From Entrophospora sp. SA101 (lineage: Eukaryota; Glomeromycota; Glomeromycetes; Entrophosporales; Entrophosporaceae), in NCBI GenBank assembly GCA_958430865.1, contig CAUDNR010000273.1, positions 5,000 to 31,787 on the forward strand: a stretch of 26,788 nucleotides of DNA, read 5' to 3'. The first letter of the stretch is position 1, and each line of letters starts with the position of its first letter. Below, piece by piece: positions 1-10,535 of this stretch. The position numbers and the translations under genes are program-made. Under the pieces are notes generated by a model. That model was not told where the DNA came from. It did no database searches and saw only the letters and a program-made list of their open reading frames with translations.

Positions 1-1
1 G

Positions 2-75
<74 letters not shown>
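1..75. repeat. (GTT)25 microsatellite, coding for poly-Gln on the minus strand
   Basis: Twenty-five uninterrupted GTT units start at the first base of the window. In the minus-strand F-box frame they read as 25 CAA codons. The repeat may continue beyond the edge, so this is a minimum length. Confidence 0.97.
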
Positions 76-1126
76 GAAGGATATCACTATTACCACCATC
101 AACATTATAATCATTGCTATGATCAACTTTTTTGTTATAATTAATATTACTAATGTCAATTAACACCTTTCTATTGTTATTATGATTATGGTGATTATTA
201 TTATTATGGTTATGGTGATTATTATGGTTATGGTGATTACTATTATTATGGTTATGGTGATTATGGTGATTATAATGATGGTTTTTCATTTTTAAATACG
301 ATAAAGCCATCATTGCCATCATGATCATTTGATGGGTGGCTGGTTCGTTTGGATAGAAGAATCCCAACGGACACTCGAACGATTCCGGAACAATCCAACG
401 TTCACCACTACGAGTCTTGACCATAGATGGCGGCGGAGTTTCGGATATTGAGTAGGTGAATTTGTATGGAACTTTGAGATGATTGATACCATCACCCATT
501 CGATAAGCATGTTGAGTTTTGGTGAATCGTTCGTTTTGGGATTTGATTGGCATTGACATTGATTTCGATAAAAAATCATGTTGGTGATCATTGTGGTTAT
601 TGATTAGGTTGGTTGCGATATGAGAATTTGGAGTAGGGGTAACGTTATTATGATGATGATGTCTTTTTAGATTTAACTTGGAGCAACCAAATAAAACGAC
701 TCTGTACAAACTAGGGTTTTTCACCATTGAAGATTGAATGAATCTTATTGTTTTCTTATTGTTGCTGGGTGTTGGCTTAGGTTTGAATTTGAAATTACCA
801 GATAATTCATCATACGATTCAAACTCAAATTCAAGATTATATCTTAATCTATGTTCTTGTTCAAAGCTTAATAATAATCCAATACAATTATTACCGTTTT
901 TGTTGAAAGTAGCAGGTGATTTTGCTTTTAATCTTTTGACAAAGCATAAAGTTCCGATATCTTTAAATCTTTTCGAGACGCTGCAAACCATCAATAAATC
1001 ACCTATATCGAGATTTAAAAATATCAATGATAGGATTTCATTTGGAAATATTGATAATGAAGAATTGTGATAATACTGATCAAGGTGATTATAGAAGATT
1101 TTGTGATTATGATTAAGTCTTGGCAT
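1..1126 (-). CDS. F-box protein with His/Asn-rich and poly-Gln tracts, 3' end outside window
   Basis: A single open frame runs from the ATG at 1126 (in-frame TAA immediately upstream) off the left edge, at least 375 codons. Residues about 24-60 form an F-box (core LSIFPNEILSLIFLNL, then a VCSVSKRFKDI helix), the motif that binds Skp1 in SCF ubiquitin ligases. A conserved-looking middle follows (VKNPSLYRVVLFGCSKLNLK at 135-154; GERWIVPESFECPLGFFYPN at 241-260). Then come a His/Asn tract (282-318) and 25 consecutive Gln codons (351-375) read from the (GTT)25 repeat. The middle is not a substrate-binding repeat I recognise, so the target is unknown. Other frames here are broken and the low-complexity tracts fit this frame. 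F-box assignment is strong; the C-terminus and any further exons are not visible. Confidence 0.85.
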
Positions 1127-4100
1127 TTAAAATTGATTGAAAAAAAGATGATGATAATGTTGTGTTGATCAGGGAGTGTTATGTATGTATGATTGATAAG
1201 GGGAATGAATGATGATGAAGCTAGTTGATTAGGAAGTCGGATGTGTTTATACTAATGAATTCTGTTTTGATTTGATTTGATGTCAAAACTTGTCAATTTT
1301 TTTTCAGATATCAATTATTGATCTACAACTTGAATCCAACCGACGACACCTTTAGAATAAATATTAATATTTTACTATTTACCAGCTTGTTTCTTTCGCG
1401 AAATGAATATATGTGCCTGGAGGCTAAAAGATTTTATTAATTAATTAAAAATCAATTATTTTTTCAATGATTGAGTTATCTGACGAAAAAAATTATTTTA
1501 TTCAAAAAAAGATTATTAAAAAAAAAAAAAAGAAAATATATTTATTGGCTTTTTTATATCAATTTATTTTTGTTTGTTATTTTGAAATTTCAATTTTATT
1601 TTATTTATGTAATTTTTAATTGCTCATTTTTATTTTTATAAAAATAATTTTGGCGCATGTCTAATTTGTTGTGTGTGCGTGATTTGTGTCTTAATAAAAA
1701 TTTCGGTATAGGGTTTTTGAATGAATGGGCTGATTAGTTAGTATTAATATTAATATTAATATTAATAATAATAATAAATGATACTTTTTAATATTTGATA
1801 ATAAATAATAATAAAAATAACATAATAAATGATAAAAATAATTATTATTTCATTCATCCTTTCCAATGTTATTTTTGTGTGTGCCAAGAAAAACGAATAT
1901 GTAGTTTTTTTTTCAAAAATTTTTTTTTAAACAGGTAAGGTGTGAAATATTGGTAAGTTCTAGTCAATATTAACTAATTTAGCTGGTTATAATTAGGAGA
2001 ACCGAAATTTTTAGATCGTTGTAGACATAATGACATAATATGCATCTTGTTTTAACCTGACTTTAGATAATCTGATATGATTGTTTTTTATTCTCAAGTG
2101 AATCCTAATTTGTAACAAACATTTTGCGGGGTCAACTTTTCTCGTTCATCCTTATTTCCTTATTATAACAAATAATAATTATTAAATTTACTTCACATCA
2201 TTTTGATTGTTACACGAACCTTACCATTGAGGAATTATAAATTAATAATAATTAAACAAACAAGTTTTTTTCGAATTTTCTCTTATTTTCTTAATAACAA
2301 TATTAAAATCAATTTTCAAATGAATTTGGTAATTTCACCAAACAACAGCAACTTTTTAAAAGCACAAAGTAAATAAATGAATAATAATCGAGTATTTAAA
2401 TGATGTGGTCAATGATTAATCCGGCAATTGTCATTATAAAAAAAAATGAATTATTAATTTTTATTTTTGTCGACGAATAGCAATGCTAAATTATTGCATG
2501 TGCAAAATATATTTCTAAAAGAAACTTTAAAAATTTTTTTTTTATTTCAACTCAATTTTTTTCTTCTCACTCCTTTATAAGTTAGCAAATCAAGAGCTTC
2601 TAACAATGTAATCATTACACATAATAACGAATATCCACAAATACGCGGCATGAAGTGTTTTTAACGTCAATTTGTGCTGCCAGTATTGTGGGAACATTTT
2701 ATCGTAAATTATTTTTTTAGAAATTTATTGACGTGGGGTGGGAGAATGTTTGTCCGAATTTAATCCAATTGTTTGTTTGTCTTACGAGCTCTTTGTTCTT
2801 TGATTGATTTGATATGATATGATTAAAGATTAGATCTTTTCAACTGCATGACATAAACAATTTTCGTAATATTAATATTGTTACATTATTATATATTATA
2901 TAAAATATAGTAATACTAATCTTATCTGATAATAATTGATGATGATATAATAAGAATACCGAATTTGGTATCTGTAATAAAAAAATCCCACGGCGGGTAG
3001 CGATGTGTACACAAAAAAAAAATTTCTAATTTTCTTTTTTTTTGGACGACGACATGACGATGATCATTATTATTGTTATTGTTATTTTCTTCTTTTTCAA
3101 GCTCTATTATTTTTCACTTTGATAAATGACGATTTTTAAAAAAGTTGCTCTTTGCAAAGTCTCATTTATTACTTTTTCCCATCGGAAATAGACAACATTA
3201 CTCTTTTTGTATATATGGGTTAATCAAATATGGAACGACATTATTACTCATTACTATTACCTAATTTACTTTACTTTCATCATGTGAATGCTACTATGTA
3301 AATCACGATTAATTAATTATGCTAATAACTTTTTCACTTTTTTATACGTAGAAAAAAAATCTTTGAAATTTTCAGAATAAATTCTACCCATTAACAAAAA
3401 TAATAAGTTAATAAATAAATTTATATTATAAAAAAAAATTCTTTTATTTTATTAAAAAAATTTGAAATATAATATAATACAAATGTTAAGCGATTGAATA
3501 ATAATAGTAATAATAAAAATCTTCTTATGGCCCCAACAACCTCCATTTACTAAATTTATTGACTAGATTAATTTTGTCATAGCATTGATAAGTTATCAAT
3601 TAAGTATTATCTTGTTGAACTGATTTACTTATGTCGATTTGTATAGCACAATTCCTTTTCAGCAGCTTAGCTTAACCCAATAATTTATTTTCTTTGTCAT
3701 TAAATAATAATATTCATTCGCAATACTATACTATTAATACCTGTAGCAGCTGTCTATTTAGTTTGGAATCCGGGTGCATCTTCGGATGGTTAGTATTTGG
3801 CAATAATTATTTGATCTATTTTTTGCCACGCCAAAGTTACATATGCCAGTATATAGCTTTTCTTGATAACATTTCATGCGCCAAGTATAGGACAATATCA
3901 GATTTTAATTGGATTATCTTTTCATTTAATTATTTGCATGAGAAAATATTGCAACCGTGTAATCATGACGAATGAAAATTTTTTAATTTTTTTATTAACC
4001 AATAATAGAATATCTATATATAGATGATTGGTATTTTTTATATATACTAATACATATGTTTAACGTATCCAATAAAGTGATTCTTTCAAGTTTTAAATCT

Positions 4101-4545
4101 CCGTAATAGTCTGATAATCATTCAGATAATCATTCGAAAAAAAATCTAGGCAATTCTTTAATTTTTTTAGTGTTTCAAATAAATTCATATGATAGATTAT
4201 TATCTAACGATTTTACTATTGCTTCTATTAATTGTCTCATTTGATTAATTCATTTAACAACTTATCAGAATGCATCTTTTAAAGATTTTTATCTTAATAT
4301 TAATTTCATATCTAGTATTGCCATGAAAAATCAGTGAAAGAGAATTGCAAAAAAAATTTTATAAATTGATTTAAACATTTAACCACATGGTTAAATCCTT
4401 CTCACTGGATGAAAATCCCATTGTATCTTTATCGATATTGATAGTGAGTGATTTTTTTCCAATACATAAGATTGGTTTTAATGGTCATTGATCTTGAACT
4501 TGTAAAAAAAAGAGGGAGAGTGGACTGAGTGAGTCGTGGTTTCTG
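1127..4545. other. Long AT-rich intergenic stretch, no gene recognised
   Basis: About 3.4 kb with homopolymer A/T runs and short repeats, including (ATTAAT/AAT)n at 1739-1777. The first several hundred bases must hold the promoter of the F-box gene. Open frames, including one of 93 codons at 3694-3975, show no recognisable motif on either strand. I see no tRNA A/B-box pair. Confidence 0.6.
1739..1777. repeat. ATTAAT/AAT microsatellite
   Basis: Tandem TATTAA units pass into AAT units, in non-coding DNA upstream of the F-box gene. Confidence 0.85.
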
Positions 4546-4650
4546 TTTATTCAGATTATTCGTTTTATTAGTTATGAATTTGAGTATTCGAATAATTGCA
4601 TTGAAAGTTTATTCAAATAAAACTAATAATTCGAATAAATTTGAATAAAA
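4546..4650. repeat. Imperfect inverted repeat of about 105 bp, MITE-like or hairpin
   Basis: The left arm (4546-4590, starting TTTATTCAGATTATTCG) matches the reverse complement of the right arm (4611-4649, which reads TTTATTCAAATTTATTCG) with a few mismatches and small gaps. A loop of about 20 bp lies between. The size and the A/T-rich TATTCGAATA core suit a small non-autonomous element or a foldback, but I see no coding part and no clear target-site duplication. Confidence 0.55.
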
Positions 4651-4827
4651 TTATAAATAATAAAAGTATTAAATTTTTTTCTTTATCAATCTATTTTTCC
4701 TTAGCCCTTGTATATAATGATAATAATAAATGAATAGTAGTAACTGACACTTTCTCAAGTCATAGTAATATAGATTATAAATATAATTAATGTAATTTAT
4801 ATTATCTTGTTAAAGAAATAAGATTTA

Positions 4828-5310
4828 CAGTCGGAACTCGTTAAACCGATGTACTTGTTTGGGCTCAAAAATCGTTTTATCAAGTAATCTTTGATAAGAC
4901 GAAGTTAATATATTTTTAAAAAAAATTTCGGTTTAAAAAAGTTATACATCAAAGTTTACATATTCACATATACTACGTTGACGCGCTAATGAACTTTTAT
5001 AATAAAATGTTACTTCTAACAAAACGAATACTAGAAATTTGTTTTGTTGAAATTTCAATTTTTCTACTCTCTTTATTTTATGGCAGTAATGGCGCTCAAG
5101 CTATTAATCCGTTGTGGGGCAAGTATTTAACTATTACTGGTTCTGTATTGCAATCATAAGTAATACGTTCTGCAGAATTTTTAGGTTTTCGAGATTTTAG
5201 AGCGTCAGGTGGATGGCTAAGTAATTTTAAAAAAAGCCATAATTTTTCTCAATATAGTGTAATTAAATACTATTCTAACCAAATCAAGAGGTTCGTGTGA
5301 GATGCGGATT
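4828..5310 (+). pseudogene. Second pogo/Tigger-like transposase relic (CENP-B/Tc5 DNA-binding part)
   Basis: At 4828 a CAGTCGGAACTCGTTAAACC end is preceded by TA and resembles the termini of the 13.4-15.0 kb Tigger copy. Downstream, a plus frame from about 5079 reads ITGSVLQS, a stop at 5151-5153, then VIRSAEFLGFRDFRASGGWL followed by SNFKKSHNF, ending near 5306. This is the second helix-turn-helix of CENP-B-like transposases, where the family usually has a TGS-LQ-KA stretch, AEFLGF, and GW-FKKRHN. The DDE catalytic domain and the opposite terminus are not visible, so this is a truncated dead copy. Confidence 0.65.
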
Positions 5311-5398
5311 TTGACCTCACGATATTAATCATTTTTATGAGAGATAATCTTATATAAGAAGCAAAAAACAAATATCATGATCATATTACATTTGCAGA

Positions 5399-5792
5399 GG
5401 ACCCCACAAATTTCATAGATAGGTTCCTGCGCTACAGTTGGGTCGAGTTCATATATAAATTAGATGTTTTGTCAGTGATTATAATAGGGTCAAATTATTT
5501 ATAAATTTAAAATGTAACAGTCATTATAGGGTCAATTGGTCAAATTATTATATAAATCAAAAAGGTTGGTAGTCATTCAAAAACAAAAACCAATATAAAT
5601 CTTTTATATTGAAAATATTATAAAAATCAGCAAATTATTAATTAATTTTGTTACAGTAGACAGTTTCAAAATTTTCAATATTAATGTTAGTATATATTAT
5701 GGGTCAAATCTGCAAACCTTAGTATTAATATTAATTTTGGTCCGAGTCAAAATCATATAATAAGCAGGAATTCTATGAAGTTTGCAGGGACC
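5399..5792. mobile_element. MITE-like unit of about 394 bp with imperfect terminal inverted repeats
   Basis: The left end GGACCCCACAAATTTCATAG pairs with the right end, which reads GGTCCCTGCAAACTTCATAG on the other strand. The match resumes after a 3-base gap at TTCCTGC, giving about 30 bp of imperfect terminal repeat. The interior holds near-duplicate stretches around 5480-5570 (attata-aGGGTCAAatta) and no reading frame. No transposase is visible, and the target-site duplication is unclear. Confidence 0.45.
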
Positions 5793-6476
5793 TATTATGA
5801 TAAAAATTTTGATCCCTGAAATTCTTGGTAATACAAACGTTTATCTTGGTTGTTAAAAGGATTAAGAAAAACAACGCACCACTGCTATTGTTGTGGACAA
5901 TAAGATTATTTAGCAATTTTACAAATTTAAAACACACAAGTCAGTCATTTATTTATATTATCAAGTACTTTAAAACAATTGATTGCTGCATCTGGCTTAT
6001 TGAGTTTACATGTACAATATATTCATAATTGCTAGAGCTTTTCTTGAGATATATAGGTAAAAGAATTATAATTAATACATTTTGTGTAGATCATCATCTA
6101 TATTAATATTTGACATTACCCTAAATCACATGAAAAATTTCTGCCAATTTAAGTTAATCATTCTAGCCATTTATTTATTCCATATTTACTAAAAATTCTC
6201 TTGTCATTTTATGAATAAAAAAATAGTAATAATAGTTTTTTTCTCCCCCAAAAAAGTCATGTGTTCATAAATAATGGTCACGTTCTTCACATTTTGTTTC
6301 ATAAAAATTTTAAATTGCTATTTTGGGAATAGGTTAATACATATTTAATTTACCAAACTTGTGACGAAATTCAATTTTGTAATATTCATTATTCATTTAT
6401 AGTATTATTAGCATAATAACAATCTTTTTTTTCCAATTTCAAATAATACCATTTATTAAAATTTTTTTTTGAAAAA
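5793..6476. other. Intergenic, upstream of the 6477 gene
   Basis: AT-rich, no conserved open frame. A 67-codon frame at 5825-6028 has random-looking content. The last 60 bases are T-rich and lead to the ATG at 6477; I cannot place a definite TATA box. Confidence 0.5.
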
Positions 6477-7622
6477 ATGACATATATAAGGGGAAATCAC
6501 AATAAAATTAATAGTAGCCAAGGAGATGGAAGTGGCAATGAAGACAATAATACTACTACTATTACTACTAATGATGATAATAATAATATTGACAATCAAG
6601 AATTTGAAAATTTACCAAATATGGAGGAGCTTAGAAGTGAAACGGAAACGACGATTAAAAACTTTTTGATCTATTCAACAATGAAAGTTATTGATGAAGA
6701 TAAATTTGTTATTTCAAAATTGGACAGCATCAATAGAGAGAAAGATGGATTCAAGGAATTTGTTGAAAAATCTATAGCTGAGAGCACTAAATTACATGTT
6801 TTTGCTGAAAGTTTAATTGTTTTTGCTGATAGTTGTGAAGATCATAGCATCGACCATGCAGATTTATTGGTTGCTTTGAAAACGTTAAAAGATGACGCTA
6901 TTAATAATAGAAGGAGTGCTATCGAATTGAAATCAGAAATAACACAAATCAAGAGAAATCTTGAAAACATTCATATGGAATTGATTAAATATAATGAAAA
7001 GATATTAAGAAATGAAAAAGATATGATGTCAACTACTCGAGACAAATTGATTAAAAAAGGAACTCAAATTGAGAATTCAAGTTCTATAGCTAAAAAAAGT
7101 TTGATTGCAGCAGGAGCGGGGCTCGGTGTATCGTTGTTAGCATTACCGTTTACTGGTGGCGTGTCAGCTGTTGCAGCTAGTTTAGAAGTAACTATTTGTG
7201 CAGATATTTTGTTTGGGCTGGGGTTGGGAACCTTTAGTCTTGGAACAACTAGTGCTGGAGTTTTCAAGGGCATACCTACTGCACAATATTATTATATTAA
7301 TTATAAGTTACAAGGTGAAAGAGATAAATTGACCCATCAAGTTGGTGAATTGAATAAAGGATTGGCTGGTGTTTATGATGTTCTTAGTAAATTTGAATCA
7401 CGTTTAAGTGATCAAGAAGTTTATATAAGTGATTTGATTAAGAAATTGGAAAAGCATGAATATGGTAGTAATGGAAGAATACCAAGAATTATTGCAAGAA
7501 TTATTGCTAAATCTTGGAAGAAAATTTCACAAGAAGCATTGCAATATTCTTCTATCATGAGAAAATTGCTTCAAGATGATTCCAAATTAAATAATCAACA
7601 ACTAAAAATGGTATTTATTTGA
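6477..7622 (+). CDS. Helical protein with a central hydrophobic hairpin, function unknown
   Basis: An intact intronless 381-codon frame, the longest in the window. Residues 1-45 are Asn/Thr/Asp-rich, probably disordered. About 48-200 look continuously helical (heptad-like Leu/Ile with Lys/Glu). Residues 208-265 form a Gly/Ala/Leu-rich hydrophobic block (AAGAGLGVSLLALPF, then FGLGLGTFSLGTTSAGVF), long enough for two membrane passes. About 277-325 is again coiled-coil-like, and the end is basic. Long helices around one hydrophobic hairpin is the architecture of alpha-helical pore-forming proteins of the ClyA/HBL/Cry6-like type, and also of some membrane-remodelling proteins; that is analogy, not a sequence match. 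No signal peptide is visible. It converges on the PPME1 gene, with 341 bp between their stop codons. Confidence 0.8.
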   Translation: MTYIRGNHNKINSSQGDGSGNEDNNTTTITTNDDNNNIDNQEFENLPNMEELRSETETTIKNFLIYSTMKVIDEDKFVISKLDSINREKDGFKEFVEKSIAESTKLHVFAESLIVFADSCEDHSIDHADLLVALKTLKDDAINNRRSAIELKSEITQIKRNLENIHMELIKYNEKILRNEKDMMSTTRDKLIKKGTQIENSSSIAKKSLIAAGAGLGVSLLALPFTGGVSAVAASLEVTICADILFGLGLGTFSLGTTSAGVFKGIPTAQYYYINYKLQGERDKLTHQVGELNKGLAGVYDVLSKFESRLSDQEVYISDLIKKLEKHEYGSNGRIPRIIARIIAKSWKKISQEALQYSSIMRKLLQDDSKLNNQQLKMVFI

Positions 7623-7963
7623 TTTTATTAATTTGAAGTTATAAATAATCATTATATTTGTCCTCACGATACTAATTTTTGATTTTCCAATTAGATAAAA
7701 TAACATTAATTATCAATTAAATATATATTCTGTCATTACCGCATTTTGGTTTTTATTGTGTATAAATGAAATTTTTTTTTCGTTACTCTTCATTGTTAAC
7801 ATCATTGGACATTATATTTTCAAGACATTTTCATAAAATGCAACAGTTATTACACATATTTTTTTTTGTTATATATATATATAGTTTTTCACAAATGTTA
7901 GTTATTACAATATTTTTTTTTATATTTACTTTTTATATAATTTTGTTGAAAATAAATTTTAAA

Positions 7964-9951
7964 TTACGGCTTCTTGATAGGTAAAACCAATCTTTCATTT
8001 CTTTTCCAAAATTCAACCAATGTTGATGCAGTTTTTCCTGGTGCATCTTCATGTAACATATGACCAACATCAGGAAATATTATTAACTGATATTTACCTT
8101 GCATTTGTGCAATTGTTAATGGCTTATCTAATCGATCAGTTCCTATTATTTTAATCAGGTAAAGTGAAAAAAGATTAATATTTAAATCTTTTGAGAATGT
8201 AATTAAATATAGATATATTTATTATATTACCTGCAAGTAAAAGTAATTTTGCAGCTCTGGCAGATAAAAATTTTTCAGATAATCCAGTAAACCAACCTAT
8301 CAAAATAATATTTATAAATAAAAAAACGTTTAAAAATTGGATCATAGTCATAACATTAATAATAATATTATTATTATTATTGAACTCTTTATCTTCATAA
8401 ACTTCATAGACTTCATATTAATAACCTTGATTATTTACTTACCTTCCCAATATTTTTGAGAAGTTGCTAAATCAGTTATCCAAACATACTTTATCAAATT
8501 ATTATTACCGCCACTTCCTGAAAATCGTTGCTCTTTGAAAAGACTTGGAACAGAAACTTTGGATGATGTCAAATTCCTAATTGTTCCTGATTTTACACTA
8601 TTTTTATATTTACCATTATAATTGATTATTAATAGTATATAAATAGCGATAATAAATTATTGTTATTATTACCTCCAATGAATCGCGTCTTCGATTGATT
8701 TGAATTCAGTTGGTCTTGTCCTTAGGAAATTCATCATTCCTGACAATGCTTCCATAGCAGATCCTTCAACATAACAATGATATATTATAAATAATATAAA
8801 TATATAAATACATAAATAATAAATGTAACGATCGTTTTAATCAAAATAAAAACCACCCTAACCCTCAACTACGTCTAAATTCGCCAAACAAGTCAAAGAA
8901 GGTATTAACCTTTTTGAAGCAACATCTGAAACGACACATCCACCCATACTATGATTATTGAATAATTTTAGCAAATTTGTTGTTTCCTTCTTTGAATATC
9001 TTTTGCCCAGAAGGAATTAATTACCTATGACCAATTAAAAATATATCTCTTTTTGTAATCACATCCTCACCAAATCTTGCTTTCAATACATTCACCAAAT
9101 CTTGACTCAATCTATCCAATGATAAATTAGAATCGTCTGAAGTTATTGTATGACCTAAAAAAAAAAGTTTAGAAATAATAATTGATACAAAATATTTTAT
9201 AAACAATTATTATTATTATTAGATATATGATATAAATATCACATTCTTACATACCATGACCTCTGCAATCATAAGCAAGCACTGAGCATTCACCATTCAT
9301 TAATTTTTTAATATTTAAAACTGTCAATGCAAATGACAAAGCAGAATATCCTGCTCCGTGATGAAACACAAAAAGTGGTACTTCATTATCATCGACATGA
9401 CTATCATCATCATTATTATCTGCTTGAACAGTTCTCCCATCAATCTCATAAACTCTAAATACGTATCAATTTATTAAAATTTTCTATTGGTAAAGGAATT
9501 GTATCACTTCAAAAAAAAAAAATCTTTAAAAAATTATCGCTAATAAACAGTTAACTATTTAGTCAGAAACTGTGATAGATAGATAGATAGATAGATAGAA
9601 GGATATATCTTCAGTTCCTGGTATTTTAATATCTCTACAAATGTCATAGCAAGTTTGCCACGATACTGGTTGACACTTTGTTTTAATGCCTGGTCTTATA
9701 AAACTAGAAAATTTTTACGTTTATCAAACGATAATTAAATATCAATGAACATAGTGACAAGATAATAAATATTAATTAATTAACATTTTATGAGAATTTC
9801 CAATAGTGTCTCTTTTCTCTTCCTCTCCACCCTCCTCTTCGTCGTCAATTACTTCTTCATATATTTCTTCTTCTTTTTCTTCTATTTGTTCTTCTAATCC
9901 GGGAAATGGATTTTCAAGTTTTCTTTTAAACAAATTTTTTTGTAAAGACAT
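7964..9951 (-). CDS. PPE1: Protein phosphatase methylesterase 1 (PP2A demethylase), nine exons
   Basis: An alpha/beta hydrolase that removes the C-terminal methyl ester from the PP2A catalytic subunit. Exons, in transcript order: 9951-9785, 9703-about 9598 (or 9571), 9454-9255, 9154-9025, 8948-8863, 8763-8673, 8597-8443, 8296-8231, 8142-7964. All junctions except the exon-2 donor are GT/AG and keep phase. Family landmarks are in order: RPGIKTKCQPVSW near the N-terminus, LFVFHHGAGYSALSFAL (oxyanion loop), YDCRGHGHTI, the nucleophile elbow IGHSMGG, NLDVVEG (catalytic Asp), MMNFLRTRP, GTDRLDKPLTIAQMQGKYQ and GHMLHEDAPGK (catalytic His). Length is about 400 residues, close to the human protein. 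Exon 1 encodes a Glu-rich tail. The odd point is the exon 2/3 boundary, where a GATA repeat replaces an obvious donor and the nearest GT joins out of frame. Confidence 0.92.
9574..9597. repeat. (GATA)6 microsatellite at the PPME1 exon 2 end
   Basis: Six perfect GATA units (TATC on the gene strand) directly abut the last conserved codon of exon 2 (TTC, 9600-9598). The first GT after the repeat is at 9570-9569. Confidence 0.95.
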
Positions 9952-10119
9952 TTCAGTTACACTAACGATATTGTTAAAATGAATTTTTTGAGCTAATAAT
10001 AATATAAATACATTAGTACTTTTAAAGAATTCAATAAACCACCATATAGAATTGGATTATGTTACCGTAAAAATTTAACCGAAAATGAAGAATGGTTATA
10101 ATTATCGATAAATGCAGAG

Positions 10120-10260
10120 GATATTAATGATTCAATTTAATTTAAAAATATTGAATATTTAGCTAAAGGTTCCCAAGGCTTCTAAATGATTATCCACTTC
10201 TTCGGAGATTTGAACAAGTTCATAAAGCAACGTGGGTTAAGTATTTTAATACATTAAATG
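10120..10260 (+). pseudogene. Relic of a glomeromycotan-type protein kinase N-lobe
   Basis: A plus frame from 10141 reads FKNIEYLAKGSQGF and then a stop. About 35 bases further, 10215-10235 reads QVHKATW. Together they resemble the Gly-rich loop of the large fungal kinase families in this lineage (typically NIEYLAKG-FGTVYKA-W) with an insertion in the loop. Nothing of the catalytic loop or DFG motif follows, so it is a dead fragment. Confidence 0.5.
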
Positions 10261-10514
10261 GGGGGATATGAAGAAAAAGATAAAATTAACTATATAGTAA
10301 CAAATATAATCTATGAAAATTTAAATATTTAATATAACATAAAGATCCTTAAAGATCCTTGATAAATTATAAATCTCTGATTCTACTTGGCAAGATAAAA
10401 TTTAGTGAGCTTTTTTAAATATTATAAAAATGTGTCACGTGTTTTTATTATAAAATTCATAATAAGAATTACATTCTCTTACATTGAACCTATACTAAGT
10501 ACAAGTCCTACATA

Positions 10515-10535
10515 GACAGCCTACAATAAGCTGTC
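10515..10535. other. Hairpin spanning the stop codon of the Fanzor relic
   Basis: GACAGC at 10515-10520 pairs exactly with GCTGTC at 10530-10535 across a 9-base loop. It overlaps the minus-strand TAG at the end of the frame (10521-10523). In TnpB systems the guide-RNA scaffold and the element right end sit at this 3' position; here that is only a suggestion. Confidence 0.5.

Noticed and set aside
325..1070. An 88-codon minus frame at 325-591 and a 110-codon plus frame at 738-1070.
   Set aside because: Both overlap the long minus-strand F-box frame, which has the recognisable domain and the low-complexity tracts; these are its shadows.
3694..3975. 93-codon plus frame, and a minus reading with NFGVAKN resembling a kinase DFG segment.
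   Set aside because: No convincing motif order on either strand; the kinase resemblance is a few residues and lacks HRD or APE neighbours.
5285..5325. GGTTCG-containing stretch resembling a tRNA B box.
   Set aside because: No matching A box or cloverleaf at the right distance; it overlaps the end of the transposase relic.
5825..6028. 67-codon plus frame.
   Set aside because: Composition is random-looking and there is no motif.
7064..7273. 69-codon minus frame inside the 6477 gene.
   Set aside because: Antisense shadow of the Gly/Ala-rich hydrophobic region.
7766..7984. 72-codon plus frame rich in Phe and Ile.
   Set aside because: Lies in the PPME1 3' region, is made of T runs, and overlaps the PPME1 stop codon on the other strand.
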